Shown: positions 24,187 through 32,003 of the stretch, piece by piece
How positions within the stretch are numbered: position 1 is the stretch's first letter
Layout: each line of letters starts with the position of its first letter
From: Candidatus Bipolaricaulis sibiricus
Lineage (GTDB): Bacteria > Bipolaricaulota > Bipolaricaulia > Bipolaricaulales > Bipolaricaulaceae
DNA: 64,000 nt
NCBI GenBank assembly: GCA_004102645.1
Contig: CP034928.1
Location: 1,116,001-1,180,000 of the forward strand
Reading direction: 5' to 3'
The notes under the pieces: generated by a model
The model's database searches: none
What the model saw: only the letters and a program-made list of their open reading frames with translations
What the model was told of the DNA's origin: nothing
Translations under genes and position numbers: made by a program

Positions 24187-25383
24187 TCAGGCCGCGATGC
24201 AGCGTAGGGAGGTCTGCGGTCGGCTCAAGAACTCACATCCCCTCGCCGTGACCAGCACATCTTCCTCGAGGCCAACCGGCCCGTAGCGGACGGTCGGCAC
24301 GTGGAGCTCAAGGGTGAACACGTTTGCCTCCTCCACGACGCCGAACGGCGCATCGCCGTAGCGCTCCCACGGCGGGCCGAGGAGAGTGCCACCGTCGTGG
24401 GCGAACCGCCCGATCTGGTGGCCCAGCGCGTGCGCGAACGGGGGGTACCCGCGGGCAACAACGTGAGCGCGGGCCACAGCGTCCACGTCCACGCCGCGCA
24501 CGCCGGGGCGGAGGAAATCCGCGGCAACGGCGATTGCATCCCGAACCGTGGCAAAGGCGCGAGCAACCTCGTCCGGTACTTCATCGACCTCACCGAAGAA
24601 GTACATCCGCTGGAGATCGGCGCTGTATCCCTCCGCTTGGACGCCGAAGTCGAGGTGGAGAAGATGGCCCCGCTTGGTGCGGTTCTCGGAGGGCGCCCCG
24701 TGCCCAAACGCCTTCTCTGGACCCGCGTCCACGGCTGGATTCGACGCCGGCTGCCACGCAAAGCCCACACCGAGCTCTCCCATCCGCCGGTGCACGAACG
24801 CTTGGATCTCCCGTTCGGTCTGGCCCACCGCTAGGAAGCCCTCGAGCTCGGCGAGGATCCCCTCGGTCAGTCGGACGGCGCGGCGAATCCGCTCCTGCTC
24901 GAGCGGGCTCTTGCGGCCCCGGAATCGTGCGATCACGCGCTCGGCGCTCACCAGGCGGGCCGCGTGTGAGGTTGGAGCAAGGAGATCAAGGAGCAACGCC
25001 TTCATCCCCGCGGTCAGGCCGTCGGCGCCCACGTCGCTCTTGCTCTCGTTGATGCCGATCGTTCGGGGAGCGATCCGGTCCAGCTCCGCCTGCAGGAGCG
25101 CAGCGATCCCCTCGGTGTAGGGGACGACGCGATCGTACAGGTCGGCCGGGATCACCGCGGCGTCGAACGACCCGACGATCGCCACCCGCTCCCCGGTCGC
25201 CGTGAACAGGAGCGCCGATGGCCACACGAGGTCCGCCCCAAGGACGAGAGGGAGAACGGGGTCGGGGGTGTGGACCGTCTCCCGAACCCAGACCAGCCAG
25301 ACGTCCATTCCTGTCTCGGCAAGGATCGCCGGAAGCTGAGCGAGCTTCTCCTCCTGCAAACGGTTGTCCCCGCAGGTGTCCAT
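24187..25383 (-). CDS. M24-family aminopeptidase (Xaa-Pro dipeptidase-like)
   Basis: 398 aa with an N-terminal creatinase-type domain and a pita-bread catalytic domain. The five metal ligands are recognisable: two Asp in HLDFGVQAEGYSADLQRM, His in HALGHQIG, Glu in EEANVFTLELHV and Glu in GLEEDVLVT. Members remove N-terminal residues, often before Pro, using two metal ions. It is cytoplasmic, with no signal peptide. ATG at 25383 lacks a ribosome site but has TACACT 7 nt upstream. The N-terminal residues include a CxxxN segment of no known role. Confidence 0.9.
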   Translation of the reverse strand: MDTCGDNRLQEEKLAQLPAILAETGMDVWLVWVRETVHTPDPVLPLVLGADLVWPSALLFTATGERVAIVGSFDAAVIPADLYDRVVPYTEGIAALLQAELDRIAPRTIGINESKSDVGADGLTAGMKALLLDLLAPTSHAARLVSAERVIARFRGRKSPLEQERIRRAVRLTEGILAELEGFLAVGQTEREIQAFVHRRMGELGVGFAWQPASNPAVDAGPEKAFGHGAPSENRTKRGHLLHLDFGVQAEGYSADLQRMYFFGEVDEVPDEVARAFATVRDAIAVAADFLRPGVRGVDVDAVARAHVVARGYPPFAHALGHQIGRFAHDGGTLLGPPWERYGDAPFGVVEEANVFTLELHVPTVRYGPVGLEEDVLVTARGCEFLSRPQTSLRCIAA

Positions 25384-25390
25384 GGGGCAG

Positions 25391-25396
25391 AGTGTA
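25391..25396 (-). promoter_or_regulatory. -10 element of M24 gene, leaderless type
   Basis: TACACT on the minus strand, 7 nt before ATG 25383. No Shine-Dalgarno sequence is present and the -35 is weak. Confidence 0.4.
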
Positions 25397-25423
25397 CGGA
25401 GCGGGCGGGCGCGAGGCCCGGCC

Positions 25424-25783
25424 TCAGCCGTCGCCGATCGGGGGAACGGGGTGGAGGAAGTGCTGGAACTCGATCCGGCGCCCGTCGGGATCGGTCCCGA
25501 AGAAGTGGTAGATGCGGTACCGGGGGTTCTCCACCGGTGTGGAGGTGGCGACGTCGGCGAGCTGGCGGTACATCCCGTCCACATCCGCCCGGTGCGGGTA
25601 GAAGAAGGTGAGGAGCACATCGCGGTCCGGAGTCGGCTGCCGGTGGAACCCCACCAGCATGTTCCCATGGCGGAGGATCGTGATCTCCGGCTGCTCCAAC
25701 CAGACCACCATCCCCACGCGCCGTATGTAGAACTCTCGCACCGCTTCGAACTGGGCTGTCCTGAGGAAAACGATGCCCGCCAT
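25424..25783 (-). CDS. VOC-family (glyoxalase/dioxygenase-fold) protein
   Basis: 119 aa, one vicinal-oxygen-chelate domain: REFYIRRVGMVVWLEQPE, HGNMLVGFHRQ and YRIYHFFGTDPDGRRIEFQHF, with the final Glu as probable metal ligand. It might be a glyoxalase-like enzyme, a resistance protein or a dioxygenase relative; the substrate is not evident. ATG 25783 has TAGACT 6 nt upstream and no ribosome site. It sits 40 nt upstream of the M24 gene on the same strand, and both appear to have their own promoter. Confidence 0.83.
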   Translation of the reverse strand: MAGIVFLRTAQFEAVREFYIRRVGMVVWLEQPEITILRHGNMLVGFHRQPTPDRDVLLTFFYPHRADVDGMYRQLADVATSTPVENPRYRIYHFFGTDPDGRRIEFQHFLHPVPPIGDG

Positions 25784-25789
25784 GTTCCC

Positions 25790-25795
25790 AGTCTA
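25790..25795 (-). promoter_or_regulatory. -10 element of VOC gene, leaderless type
   Basis: TAGACT on the minus strand ends exactly 6 nt before ATG 25783. Confidence 0.4.
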
Positions 25796-25914
25796 GCCTG
25801 TAGCGCGAAGGGCCACCAGGGCCGACCGCGTGGCCACCGCCCCCGGTCGTGGGAGATGGAGGGGAGCGTCAGCTCCTCACACCGAGGTGCGGCTTTGCCC
25901 CCCCCGCGAAGACA

Positions 25915-25942
25915 CGCGCGGTGGGAGAGTTCCCACCGCGCG
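25915..25942 (-). terminator. Strong hairpin terminator after the DUF2680-like gene
   Basis: Perfect 12-bp stem (25915-25926 with 25931-25942) around a 4-nt loop, 20 nt behind the stop at 25963. On the minus strand it is followed by TGTCTTC, a weak T-rich stretch. Confidence 0.65.
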
Positions 25943-25962
25943 GATGAGCCTACAGGTTCCAG

Positions 25963-26421
25963 CTACCGACAGGAGCACTTGCGCTCCATCACCCTCCCCA
26001 ACATCCGCCCTGCGACTCCCCGACCCGCGGGCATGGCCCCCCGGACGTCTGTCCGTCCGCCCATTCGCCCCCGCAGGAGAGCGAGCTGGTCCGGGGTGAT
26101 CTTGCCATCAGCCATCGCTTCGGCGAACACTTCGCGCAGCGCCTGACGGGCCTCGATGCGATCCTTCATCAGTTGCGCCTGCTCGGCCGTGATCCGTCCC
26201 GCAGCTACGGCCTCATCGATCATTTCCAGTCGGGCCTTGGAGAACGCGGTCACGAGGTCGTCCACGCTCACGCCAAGGTTCGCCGCCACCTTCGCGAGGA
26301 GACCCTCCCGCGGAGAGGTCGCGCTGTCGGTGTCCGCCTGAGCGAACACCACGAATGCCACGGTCGTCGCGGCGACCACGGCCATCACAGCCATCACAAT
26401 CGCCTTCGTTCGGTTGATCAT
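25963..26421 (-). CDS. Exported helical protein, DUF2680-like
   Basis: 152 aa. An N-terminal signal or anchor (AIVMAVMAVVAATTVAFVVFAQA) is followed by helical repeats such as LGVSVDDLVTAFSKARLEM and AAGRITAEQAQLMKDRIEAR, then a Gly/Met/Arg-rich tail ending KCSCR. The paired helix pattern resembles DUF2680 (YckD) secreted proteins; function is unknown. AAGGAGG precedes ATG 26421. A perfect hairpin terminator follows the gene. Confidence 0.7.
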   Translation of the reverse strand: MINRTKAIVMAVMAVVAATTVAFVVFAQADTDSATSPREGLLAKVAANLGVSVDDLVTAFSKARLEMIDEAVAAGRITAEQAQLMKDRIEARQALREVFAEAMADGKITPDQLALLRGRMGGRTDVRGAMPAGRGVAGRMLGRVMERKCSCR

Positions 26422-26625
26422 TGCCGTCCTCCTTGTTGACATCTCGAGGTGTTGGTCCAAAGGGTGCCACCCAACGGTGGAGTACCCCGTGCGGTGTTGT
26501 GGCAGGACTGTGGAGGCCGGTGGACCCCGATGTAGAGGCGCTCCCTTCCGCCGCCCCCGCTTGCGCGGACCCACGTTCGTCCCCTGCAGGGCGCCGGCCG
26601 CACCTTCCTCCCCATCGGGCCGTGG

Positions 26626-26631
26626 TAGGAT
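26626..26631 (+). promoter_or_regulatory. -10 element of MgtC/DUF4010 gene, leaderless type
   Basis: TAGGAT ends 6 nt before ATG 26638. No Shine-Dalgarno and no clear -35. Confidence 0.35.
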
Positions 26632-26637
26632 CGTCCC

Positions 26638-27894
26638 ATGGACCCGGTCACCCTGTTCTACCGGTTCGGGCTGGCTCTCGTCATCGGCGGCTTGGTCGGC
26701 CTACAGCGGGAGTACGCGCAGGGAGAAGGACGGGGAGCGTTCGCCGGGGTCCGCACGTTCCCGCTGTTCGCCCTGGCCGGCGCAGGGGGGGCCCTGATCG
26801 CAGAGGCCCTCTCCCAGCCGTGGGCGTTCCTCGTCCTCCTGGCGGTGGTGGGACTGCTGATCGTCGTGTCACACGGGATCAGTGCCTGGCGGGGCGAGGT
26901 CGGGCTGACGACAGAGATGGCGGCCATTCTCACCTTCCTTGTCGGCGCACTCTGCTATTGGGGGATGATCGAGCTCGCCGCTGCGCTTGGGGTTACGGTC
27001 ACCGTGCTCCTGTCCCTGAAGCTCGAGCTGCGCAGGTTCGCCCAGCAGCTCACCCAGGCTGACGTCCTGGCTGTCCTCAAGCTCGCCGTGATCACGGCGA
27101 TCGTCCTCCCCCTCCTCCCGAACCGCACGTTCGGCGGAGCGCCATGGGATGCGTTCAACCCCCATCGCGTCTGGCTGATGGTGGTCCTGGTGTCCGGGGT
27201 CGGGTTCGCGGGGTACGTGCTCATGAAGCGGCTGGGACCCGGAAGGGGGATCAGCCTCACGGGGTTCATCGGTGGGCTCGTATCCAGCACCGCCGTCACA
27301 CTGAGCTTCTCCCAGCGCGGGCGGCGAGAGCCGATGTTGGCTCAAGCCCTCGCCCTCGGAATCGTCGCCGCCTGGACCGTGATGTTCGCCCGGGTGCTGG
27401 TCGTGGTATCTGTGGTCAACCCCCAGCTCCTTCCGCGGATCGCCCCGCCGATCGTTACCGCGGGGCTAGTTGGACTGGCCTACTCTCTGGTTCTGTTGAG
27501 AGCCGCGCAGCGTGGCCAGGCCCCGGCGTTGAACGTCGGTGCGCCGTTCGAGCTGGGACCCGCCGTCCGGTTCGGAGTCCTCTACGCGGCGATCCTTCTT
27601 GCGGCGCGGGCCGCCCACCTGTACCTGGGAGACCTGGGGATCTACCTCTCGAGCATCGTGGCATCCGTAGCCAATGTGGATGCGATCACGCTCACCATGG
27701 CCGAACTCGGACGCGCCGGGGGGAGCGTGGACCCCGTCACGGCGGGCCGGGCGATCGTCATCGCCGCGATGACGAACACGCTCGTGAAGGGTGGGATGGT
27801 GGCAGCGCTCGGTGGTCACTCGTTGCGCAGGGCAATCGGGCCCGGGTTGGCGGCGATGCTCCTCGCTGGGGTCGGCCTCGCCTTCATCTTCTGA
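26638..27894 (+). CDS. MgtC/SapB-DUF4010 family membrane protein
   Basis: 418 aa. The N-terminal third carries the MgtC signature (LALVIGGLVGLQREYAQG and GVRTFPLFALAGAGGALIA). The rest is a DUF4010 membrane domain with TGFIGGLVSSTAVTLSFSQR, VDAITLTMAELGR and VIAAMTNTLVKGG. About twelve hydrophobic segments are visible. Fused MgtC-DUF4010 proteins are common and of unknown function; an ion-related role is guessed from MgtC. The ATG is chosen by the family N-terminus. It lies upstream of the rubredoxin gene, which has its own promoter. Confidence 0.9.
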   Translation: MDPVTLFYRFGLALVIGGLVGLQREYAQGEGRGAFAGVRTFPLFALAGAGGALIAEALSQPWAFLVLLAVVGLLIVVSHGISAWRGEVGLTTEMAAILTFLVGALCYWGMIELAAALGVTVTVLLSLKLELRRFAQQLTQADVLAVLKLAVITAIVLPLLPNRTFGGAPWDAFNPHRVWLMVVLVSGVGFAGYVLMKRLGPGRGISLTGFIGGLVSSTAVTLSFSQRGRREPMLAQALALGIVAAWTVMFARVLVVVSVVNPQLLPRIAPPIVTAGLVGLAYSLVLLRAAQRGQAPALNVGAPFELGPAVRFGVLYAAILLAARAAHLYLGDLGIYLSSIVASVANVDAITLTMAELGRAGGSVDPVTAGRAIVIAAMTNTLVKGGMVAALGGHSLRRAIGPGLAAMLLAGVGLAFIF

Positions 27895-27916
27895 CGCGAA
27901 CCCCAGTGAGGACCGC

Positions 27917-27922
27917 TATAAT
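27917..27922 (+). promoter_or_regulatory. -10 element of rubredoxin operon
   Basis: TATAAT, a perfect -10, 26 nt before the rubredoxin ATG; the -35 region is weak. GGAGG follows at proper distance. Confidence 0.5.
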
Positions 27923-27948
27923 GGTCCAATCCAAGAAGGAGGTCAGCG

Positions 27949-28110
27949 ATGGAAAAGTGGGAATGCACGGTCTGCGGATGGATCTACGATCCCGCGAAAG
28001 GGGACCCTACCCAGGGCATCTCGCCCCGGACGGCGTTTGAGGACCTCCCCGAGGACTGGTTGTGCCCGGAGTGCGGTGCTCCGAAGGACATGTTTGAGCT
28101 TGTAGGCTAA
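27949..28110 (+). CDS. Rubredoxin
   Basis: 53 aa. The Fe(SCys)4 ligands are in [10 protein letters not shown] and [11 protein letters not shown], with the usual DLPEDW segment, so the protein is complete. It is a small cytoplasmic electron carrier. AAGGAGG precedes ATG 27949. The TAA stop overlaps the next ATG by one base (TAATG), so it is made together with its probable reductase and should carry electrons from NAD(P)H to oxygen- or peroxide-removing enzymes, none of which lies in this window. Confidence 0.96.
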   Translation: MEKWECTVCGWIYDPAKGDPTQGISPRTAFEDLPEDWLCPECGAPKDMFELVG

Positions 28111-29297
28111 TGGCGTTCGTTGTCCTCGGCGGAGGACTGGCTGGAGTCACCGCAGCCAGGACCCTGCGGTCGCTCGATGGCGCGACGGCAATCACCATCG
28201 TCGAGGCTGAGCCCACCCCCTACTATCTGCGCCCTGGCCTGATCGAGGTCCTTGCAGGGCGCAAGACCCTCTCCGAGATCACCCCGTTTCCCCGGGCGTG
28301 GTTTGAACACCGGAGGATCGCCTACCGATCGGGGACGCCGGCGGTGGCGCTCCAGCCGGCCGCGCACCGGGTGCAGCTCGCGTCTGGCGAGGTCCTCACC
28401 TACGAACGGCTGTTGCTCGCTTGTGGGGCGGAGGCCGTTCAGCCCGATCTCCCTGGGGTGAGCGTGGGAGGCGTGTTCACCCTGCGTTCGGCGGCAGACG
28501 TCGAGCGGATTCGGACGCGTGCTGAGACCGTATCGGCTGCGGCGGTGATCGGGGGAGGATGGCTGGGGATCGAGGTCGCCCGCGCCCTCCACGATCTCGG
28601 CCTGGCGGTGGTTCTCCTCGAGCGGGGACCGTGGCTCCTCAACCGCCAGCTCGATGCCGGTGCGGCCCGCGTACTTCAGGAGATCCTCGTCGCTCAAGGG
28701 ATCGGGGTCCGCGTCGGCGCGGCGTGCCAGACGATCGTGGGCTCCACAGAAGTCGAGGCGGTCCGCCTTGCCGATGGCGAGGAGATCGCAGCCGGGTTGG
28801 TCGTGATCTCCGCCGGGATCCGGCCCCGGGTCGGGCTGGCACTGGCCGCAGGCCTCCGCACGGGCCAGGGGGTGATCGTGGACGATCACCTCGCGACCTC
28901 CGACCCCGAGATCTTCGCCGCGGGCGACGTCGCGGAGTGGCGTGGCCGCATCTACGGGATCATCCCCGCGGCCCGCGAGCAAGGCGAACTGGCCGCCCGC
29001 AACATGGTCGAGCCGGGTCGCGCCACGTACTCCGGCACCTCGCCCACGAACAAGCTCAAGGTGGCGGGGGTGGACCTGCTCTGCCTGGGAAACACCCAGC
29101 CCCGGGGGGGGTCGCTTCGCGAGATGCGCCATGCCGACCCAAGCTCGGGCCGCTATGTGAAGTTCGTCCTGGGCGGAGATGGCGAGCTGGCCGGTGCGAT
29201 TCTCCTCGGCGCCCCAGAGCTCGCCGGTCCAATCGAAGAGCTGGCACAGGCCGGCGTGCCCGCCGAAGACGACCTCCAACGCCTCCTCGCATCCTAG
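28110..29297 (+). CDS. FAD-dependent NADH:rubredoxin oxidoreductase-like protein
   Basis: 395 aa. The FAD dinucleotide motif VVLGGGLAGVTAARTL is at the N-terminus, the NAD motif VIGGGWLGIEVARAL is near residue 150, and the FAD-closing motif IFAAGDVAEW lies near residue 270. A C-terminal domain of about 90 residues matches NROR/NirB-type reductases. There is no redox-active CxxC. The immediate overlap with rubredoxin points to NAD(P)H:rubredoxin reduction. The convergent KorC gene ends 71 nt away with no clear terminator between. Confidence 0.9.
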   Translation: MAFVVLGGGLAGVTAARTLRSLDGATAITIVEAEPTPYYLRPGLIEVLAGRKTLSEITPFPRAWFEHRRIAYRSGTPAVALQPAAHRVQLASGEVLTYERLLLACGAEAVQPDLPGVSVGGVFTLRSAADVERIRTRAETVSAAAVIGGGWLGIEVARALHDLGLAVVLLERGPWLLNRQLDAGAARVLQEILVAQGIGVRVGAACQTIVGSTEVEAVRLADGEEIAAGLVVISAGIRPRVGLALAAGLRTGQGVIVDDHLATSDPEIFAAGDVAEWRGRIYGIIPAAREQGELAARNMVEPGRATYSGTSPTNKLKVAGVDLLCLGNTQPRGGSLREMRHADPSSGRYVKFVLGGDGELAGAILLGAPELAGPIEELAQAGVPAEDDLQRLLAS

Positions 29298-29368
29298 CCG
29301 GCGATCCGCACAGACCGACCGCTCGCTCCGCAGCGCACCCTGGCCCTCCCCCTCCCCGCAGACCCGAT

Positions 29369-29896
29369 CTACGCGAGGGAGTGCCCGAGATGGACCATGC
29401 GTGTTGCCTCGCCGGCCGTCGCTCCCGTCCCGATCGCCGCGATCAGGCCGTCGAGGTCAACCACCCCCCGCCCGGCGAGGAACCCCAGGGCGAGGAGGGG
29501 GGCCGCCCGGCCGGGATCCCCCGAGGCGCTCATCTCGGCGGTCCGGATGAGGGGTCGGACCTCCGCCCGCACACCGTCCGGGACGTCGCGGAGCTCGATC
29601 TCCCCATCGAGGACGAGGAGCGCCCCCGGCGCGAGCCGCGGGAGGACCTCCGCCACGGCGGTGCGGTGCAGGACCACGGCCACGTCAGCCGTCTCGAGGT
29701 ACGGGCAGCGGATCGGGCCCTCCGCGACCACGACCTCGGAGTGGACCGCGGTCCCCATCACCTCCGCCCCGTAGGCGTGGCGCAGCGCGACGTGCTTTCC
29801 CTGGCCAAACCACGCCCGGGCGAGGAGCCGACCGGCGAACACGATCCCCTGGCCCCCGACCCCGGAGATGAGGACGCCCTTCTCAGCCCCGTTCAT
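29369..29896 (-). CDS. 2-oxoacid:ferredoxin oxidoreductase, gamma subunit
   Basis: 175 aa with the gamma signature ISGVGGQGIVFAGRLLA and AYGAEVMGTAVHSEVVV. It completes an alpha-beta-gamma set with the two genes upstream. These enzymes oxidatively decarboxylate 2-oxoacids with CoA and reduce ferredoxin. ATG at 29896 gives a 14-nt overlap with the beta gene. No delta (two [4Fe-4S]) subunit gene is adjacent, so electrons must leave through the beta-subunit cluster or a separate ferredoxin such as that at 14599. Confidence 0.92.
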   Translation of the reverse strand: MNGAEKGVLISGVGGQGIVFAGRLLARAWFGQGKHVALRHAYGAEVMGTAVHSEVVVAEGPIRCPYLETADVAVVLHRTAVAEVLPRLAPGALLVLDGEIELRDVPDGVRAEVRPLIRTAEMSASGDPGRAAPLLALGFLAGRGVVDLDGLIAAIGTGATAGEATRMVHLGHSLA

Positions 29897-30701
29897 CCCG
29901 TCCCCCCTTCGGGCGAAGCCCGGCCAGGGTCTCCACCAGCCCGGGCCGGTCCCGGTTCGTGTACTCGCCGACGGTGAACCGGTCCCCGGTCGCGTCTCGG
30001 TCGGCCTCCCCGAGGGGGACGCTCCACTCCTTGAGCCAGTTCAGGAACACGGCGGGCTCCATCTTGAGCCGCCCCCCGACCCGCGCCGGACACTGGGACA
30101 GGGCCTCCACGAACCGGAACCCCGTCTTCCCGAGCGCCGTGTGAAGCGCTTCCTCGAGCCGACGAGGGTGGGCGACCGTCCACCGCGCGGCGTAGTTCGC
30201 CCCGGCGGCGGCGACCACGGCAGCGGCGTCCATCGGCGCCTCCGGGTTCCCGTAGGGAGTGGTCGAGGTGGGGAGGCCGTGGGGCGTGGTCGGGCCGACC
30301 TGGCCCCCCGTCATCCCGTAGACAAGGTTGTTGACCATCACGACGACGATGTCCGCGTTGCGGCGCGCGGCGTGAACGAGGTGGTTCCCCCCGATCCCGG
30401 CGATGTCGCCGTCCCCACCGACGACGACCACGTTCAGGTCAGGGCGGCGCAGCTTGACCCCGATCGCGGTGGGGATCGCCCGTCCGTGGGCCACGTGGAG
30501 GCTGTCCGCCCGGAGGTGGGGGCTCGGGATCCACGCCGCGCACCCGATCCCGCTCACGAACGCGAACTTCCGGAGGTCGGCGTGCCCAGCGCGAGCGATC
30601 GCGCGGACGAGCGCGCCGAGGACCAACCCGTTCCCGCACCCCGGGCAGAACGGACCTGGCAAGACCTCCTCGCGGAGGTAGGCGTGCAGGGGGTGGTTCA
30701 C
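29883..30701 (-). CDS. 2-oxoacid:ferredoxin oxidoreductase, beta (TPP-binding) subunit
   Basis: 272 aa. The cluster motif begins with CPGCGNGLV. The TPP/Mg motif is GGDGDIAGIGGNHLVHAARRN with VMVNNLVYGMTGGQ following, typical of KorB/VorA-type beta chains. A 2-oxoglutarate or branched-chain substrate cannot be separated by eye. GTG at 30701 overlaps the alpha stop (GTGA), with GGGAGG upstream. Confidence 0.92.
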   Translation of the reverse strand: MNHPLHAYLREEVLPGPFCPGCGNGLVLGALVRAIARAGHADLRKFAFVSGIGCAAWIPSPHLRADSLHVAHGRAIPTAIGVKLRRPDLNVVVVGGDGDIAGIGGNHLVHAARRNADIVVVMVNNLVYGMTGGQVGPTTPHGLPTSTTPYGNPEAPMDAAAVVAAAGANYAARWTVAHPRRLEEALHTALGKTGFRFVEALSQCPARVGGRLKMEPAVFLNWLKEWSVPLGEADRDATGDRFTVGEYTNRDRPGLVETLAGLRPKGGRDERG

Positions 30702-31828
30702 GGCATCACCTCCCGCACGCGAGCCGCGATCTCCGACGGGAAGAGGGGGATCCCGCCCCCAACCTTGGACAGCCCGATCACCGGGCACGCGCCGGCCGCG
30801 ATCCGCTCCACGTCGAGGACGAGCTGGCCCAGCGACAGCTCGGGGACGACGATCGCCCGCACCCGCTCCGCCAGCCGGCGGATCGGCTCCTCGGGAAGCG
30901 GCCACAGGGTCTTCGGGACGACCACGCCCAGCCGGATCCCCTGCGCAGCGACGAGCTCCCGTGCCGCCAGGGCCGCCCGGGCCACCGAGCCGTAGGCCAC
31001 CACGCCCACCTCGGCATCGTCGGTCCCGTGCTCCTCGATCACGGCAAGCTCGTCGGCGTTCAGCCGCACCTTGTCCACAAGCCGCGTCGCGAGCGCCCGG
31101 TGGACGTCCGGGTCCGCGGTGAACCGCACCCCCCGGCCATCGTGGGTCGACCCGGTCATCAAGACCCCGTGGCCCTCCCCGAGGGCTGGCATCGGGGGGG
31201 TGACCCGGGGGTCCGGGGAGGCGAACGGCAGCCCCTCCCCCGTGTACCGTGGCCGCTCAACCCGTTCCACCGTCTCCGGCACGGCCACTCCTTCCCAGGT
31301 GTGGGCGACGAGCTCGTCCGAGAGGAGGACCACCGGCACCCGCAGCTTCTCCGCCGTGTTCACCGCCCGCACCGCGAGGTCGAAGCAGTCCTGGGCCGAC
31401 GTCGGCGCGTACACGACGAGGTGCTGGTCGCCGTGCCGACCCCACCGCGCCTGCATGAGGTCCCCCTGGCCGGCCTTCGACGCCTGCCCCGTCCCGGGCC
31501 CGAGCCGCATCACGTCCACCACGACAAGCGGGGTCTCGGTCATGATCGCGATCCCCAACCCCTCCTGCATCAGCGAGAACCCGGGGCCGCTCGTGGCGGT
31601 GAGGGGGCGGCCGCCGGCCCACGAGGCGCCGATGAGCATGAACACGCTGGCGATTTCGTCTTCGGCCTGGAGGAACGTGCCCCCACGCTTGGGGAGCTCG
31701 CGGGCGAGGTGCTCCATGATCGCCGACGACGGGGTGATCGGGTACCCGGCGTAGAAGTCGACCCCCGCGGCGAGGGCCCCCTCGGCCACGGCGATGTTCC
31801 CCGACCACAGCTTGCGCGTTGCGCTCAC
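30698..31828 (-). CDS. 2-oxoacid:ferredoxin oxidoreductase, alpha subunit
   Basis: 376 aa. The pyrimidine-binding domain has AGVDFYAGYPITPSSAIMEHLA, a conserved Glu in QAEDEIAS, and the TSGPGFSLMQEGLG motif; domain II follows. This is the short KorA/VorB form without a fused gamma domain. The start is GTG 31828 because the family N-terminus (KLWSGNIAVAEGAL) begins there; TATCCT lies 8 nt upstream. It is the first gene of the operon. With ferredoxin it would feed electrons to the bifurcating hydrogenase in reverse. Confidence 0.92.
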   Translation of the reverse strand: MSATRKLWSGNIAVAEGALAAGVDFYAGYPITPSSAIMEHLARELPKRGGTFLQAEDEIASVFMLIGASWAGGRPLTATSGPGFSLMQEGLGIAIMTETPLVVVDVMRLGPGTGQASKAGQGDLMQARWGRHGDQHLVVYAPTSAQDCFDLAVRAVNTAEKLRVPVVLLSDELVAHTWEGVAVPETVERVERPRYTGEGLPFASPDPRVTPPMPALGEGHGVLMTGSTHDGRGVRFTADPDVHRALATRLVDKVRLNADELAVIEEHGTDDAEVGVVAYGSVARAALAARELVAAQGIRLGVVVPKTLWPLPEEPIRRLAERVRAIVVPELSLGQLVLDVERIAAGACPVIGLSKVGGGIPLFPSEIAARVREVMP

Positions 31829-32003
31829 GGTGGCCAAGGATAGCCGCTTCCCGCCGCTGGCGACAGAACGACGGGCCGACCCGCCCGAGGTCCCCCCGAC
31901 GGAATCACGGGCCACAGATGACGCCTCACGGGCAGCAGTCCACGGACAACGGACTCCGGACAACGTAGCAGGATCGCAGCCGCCGCCCCGCGCCCGCGGG
32001 CCT

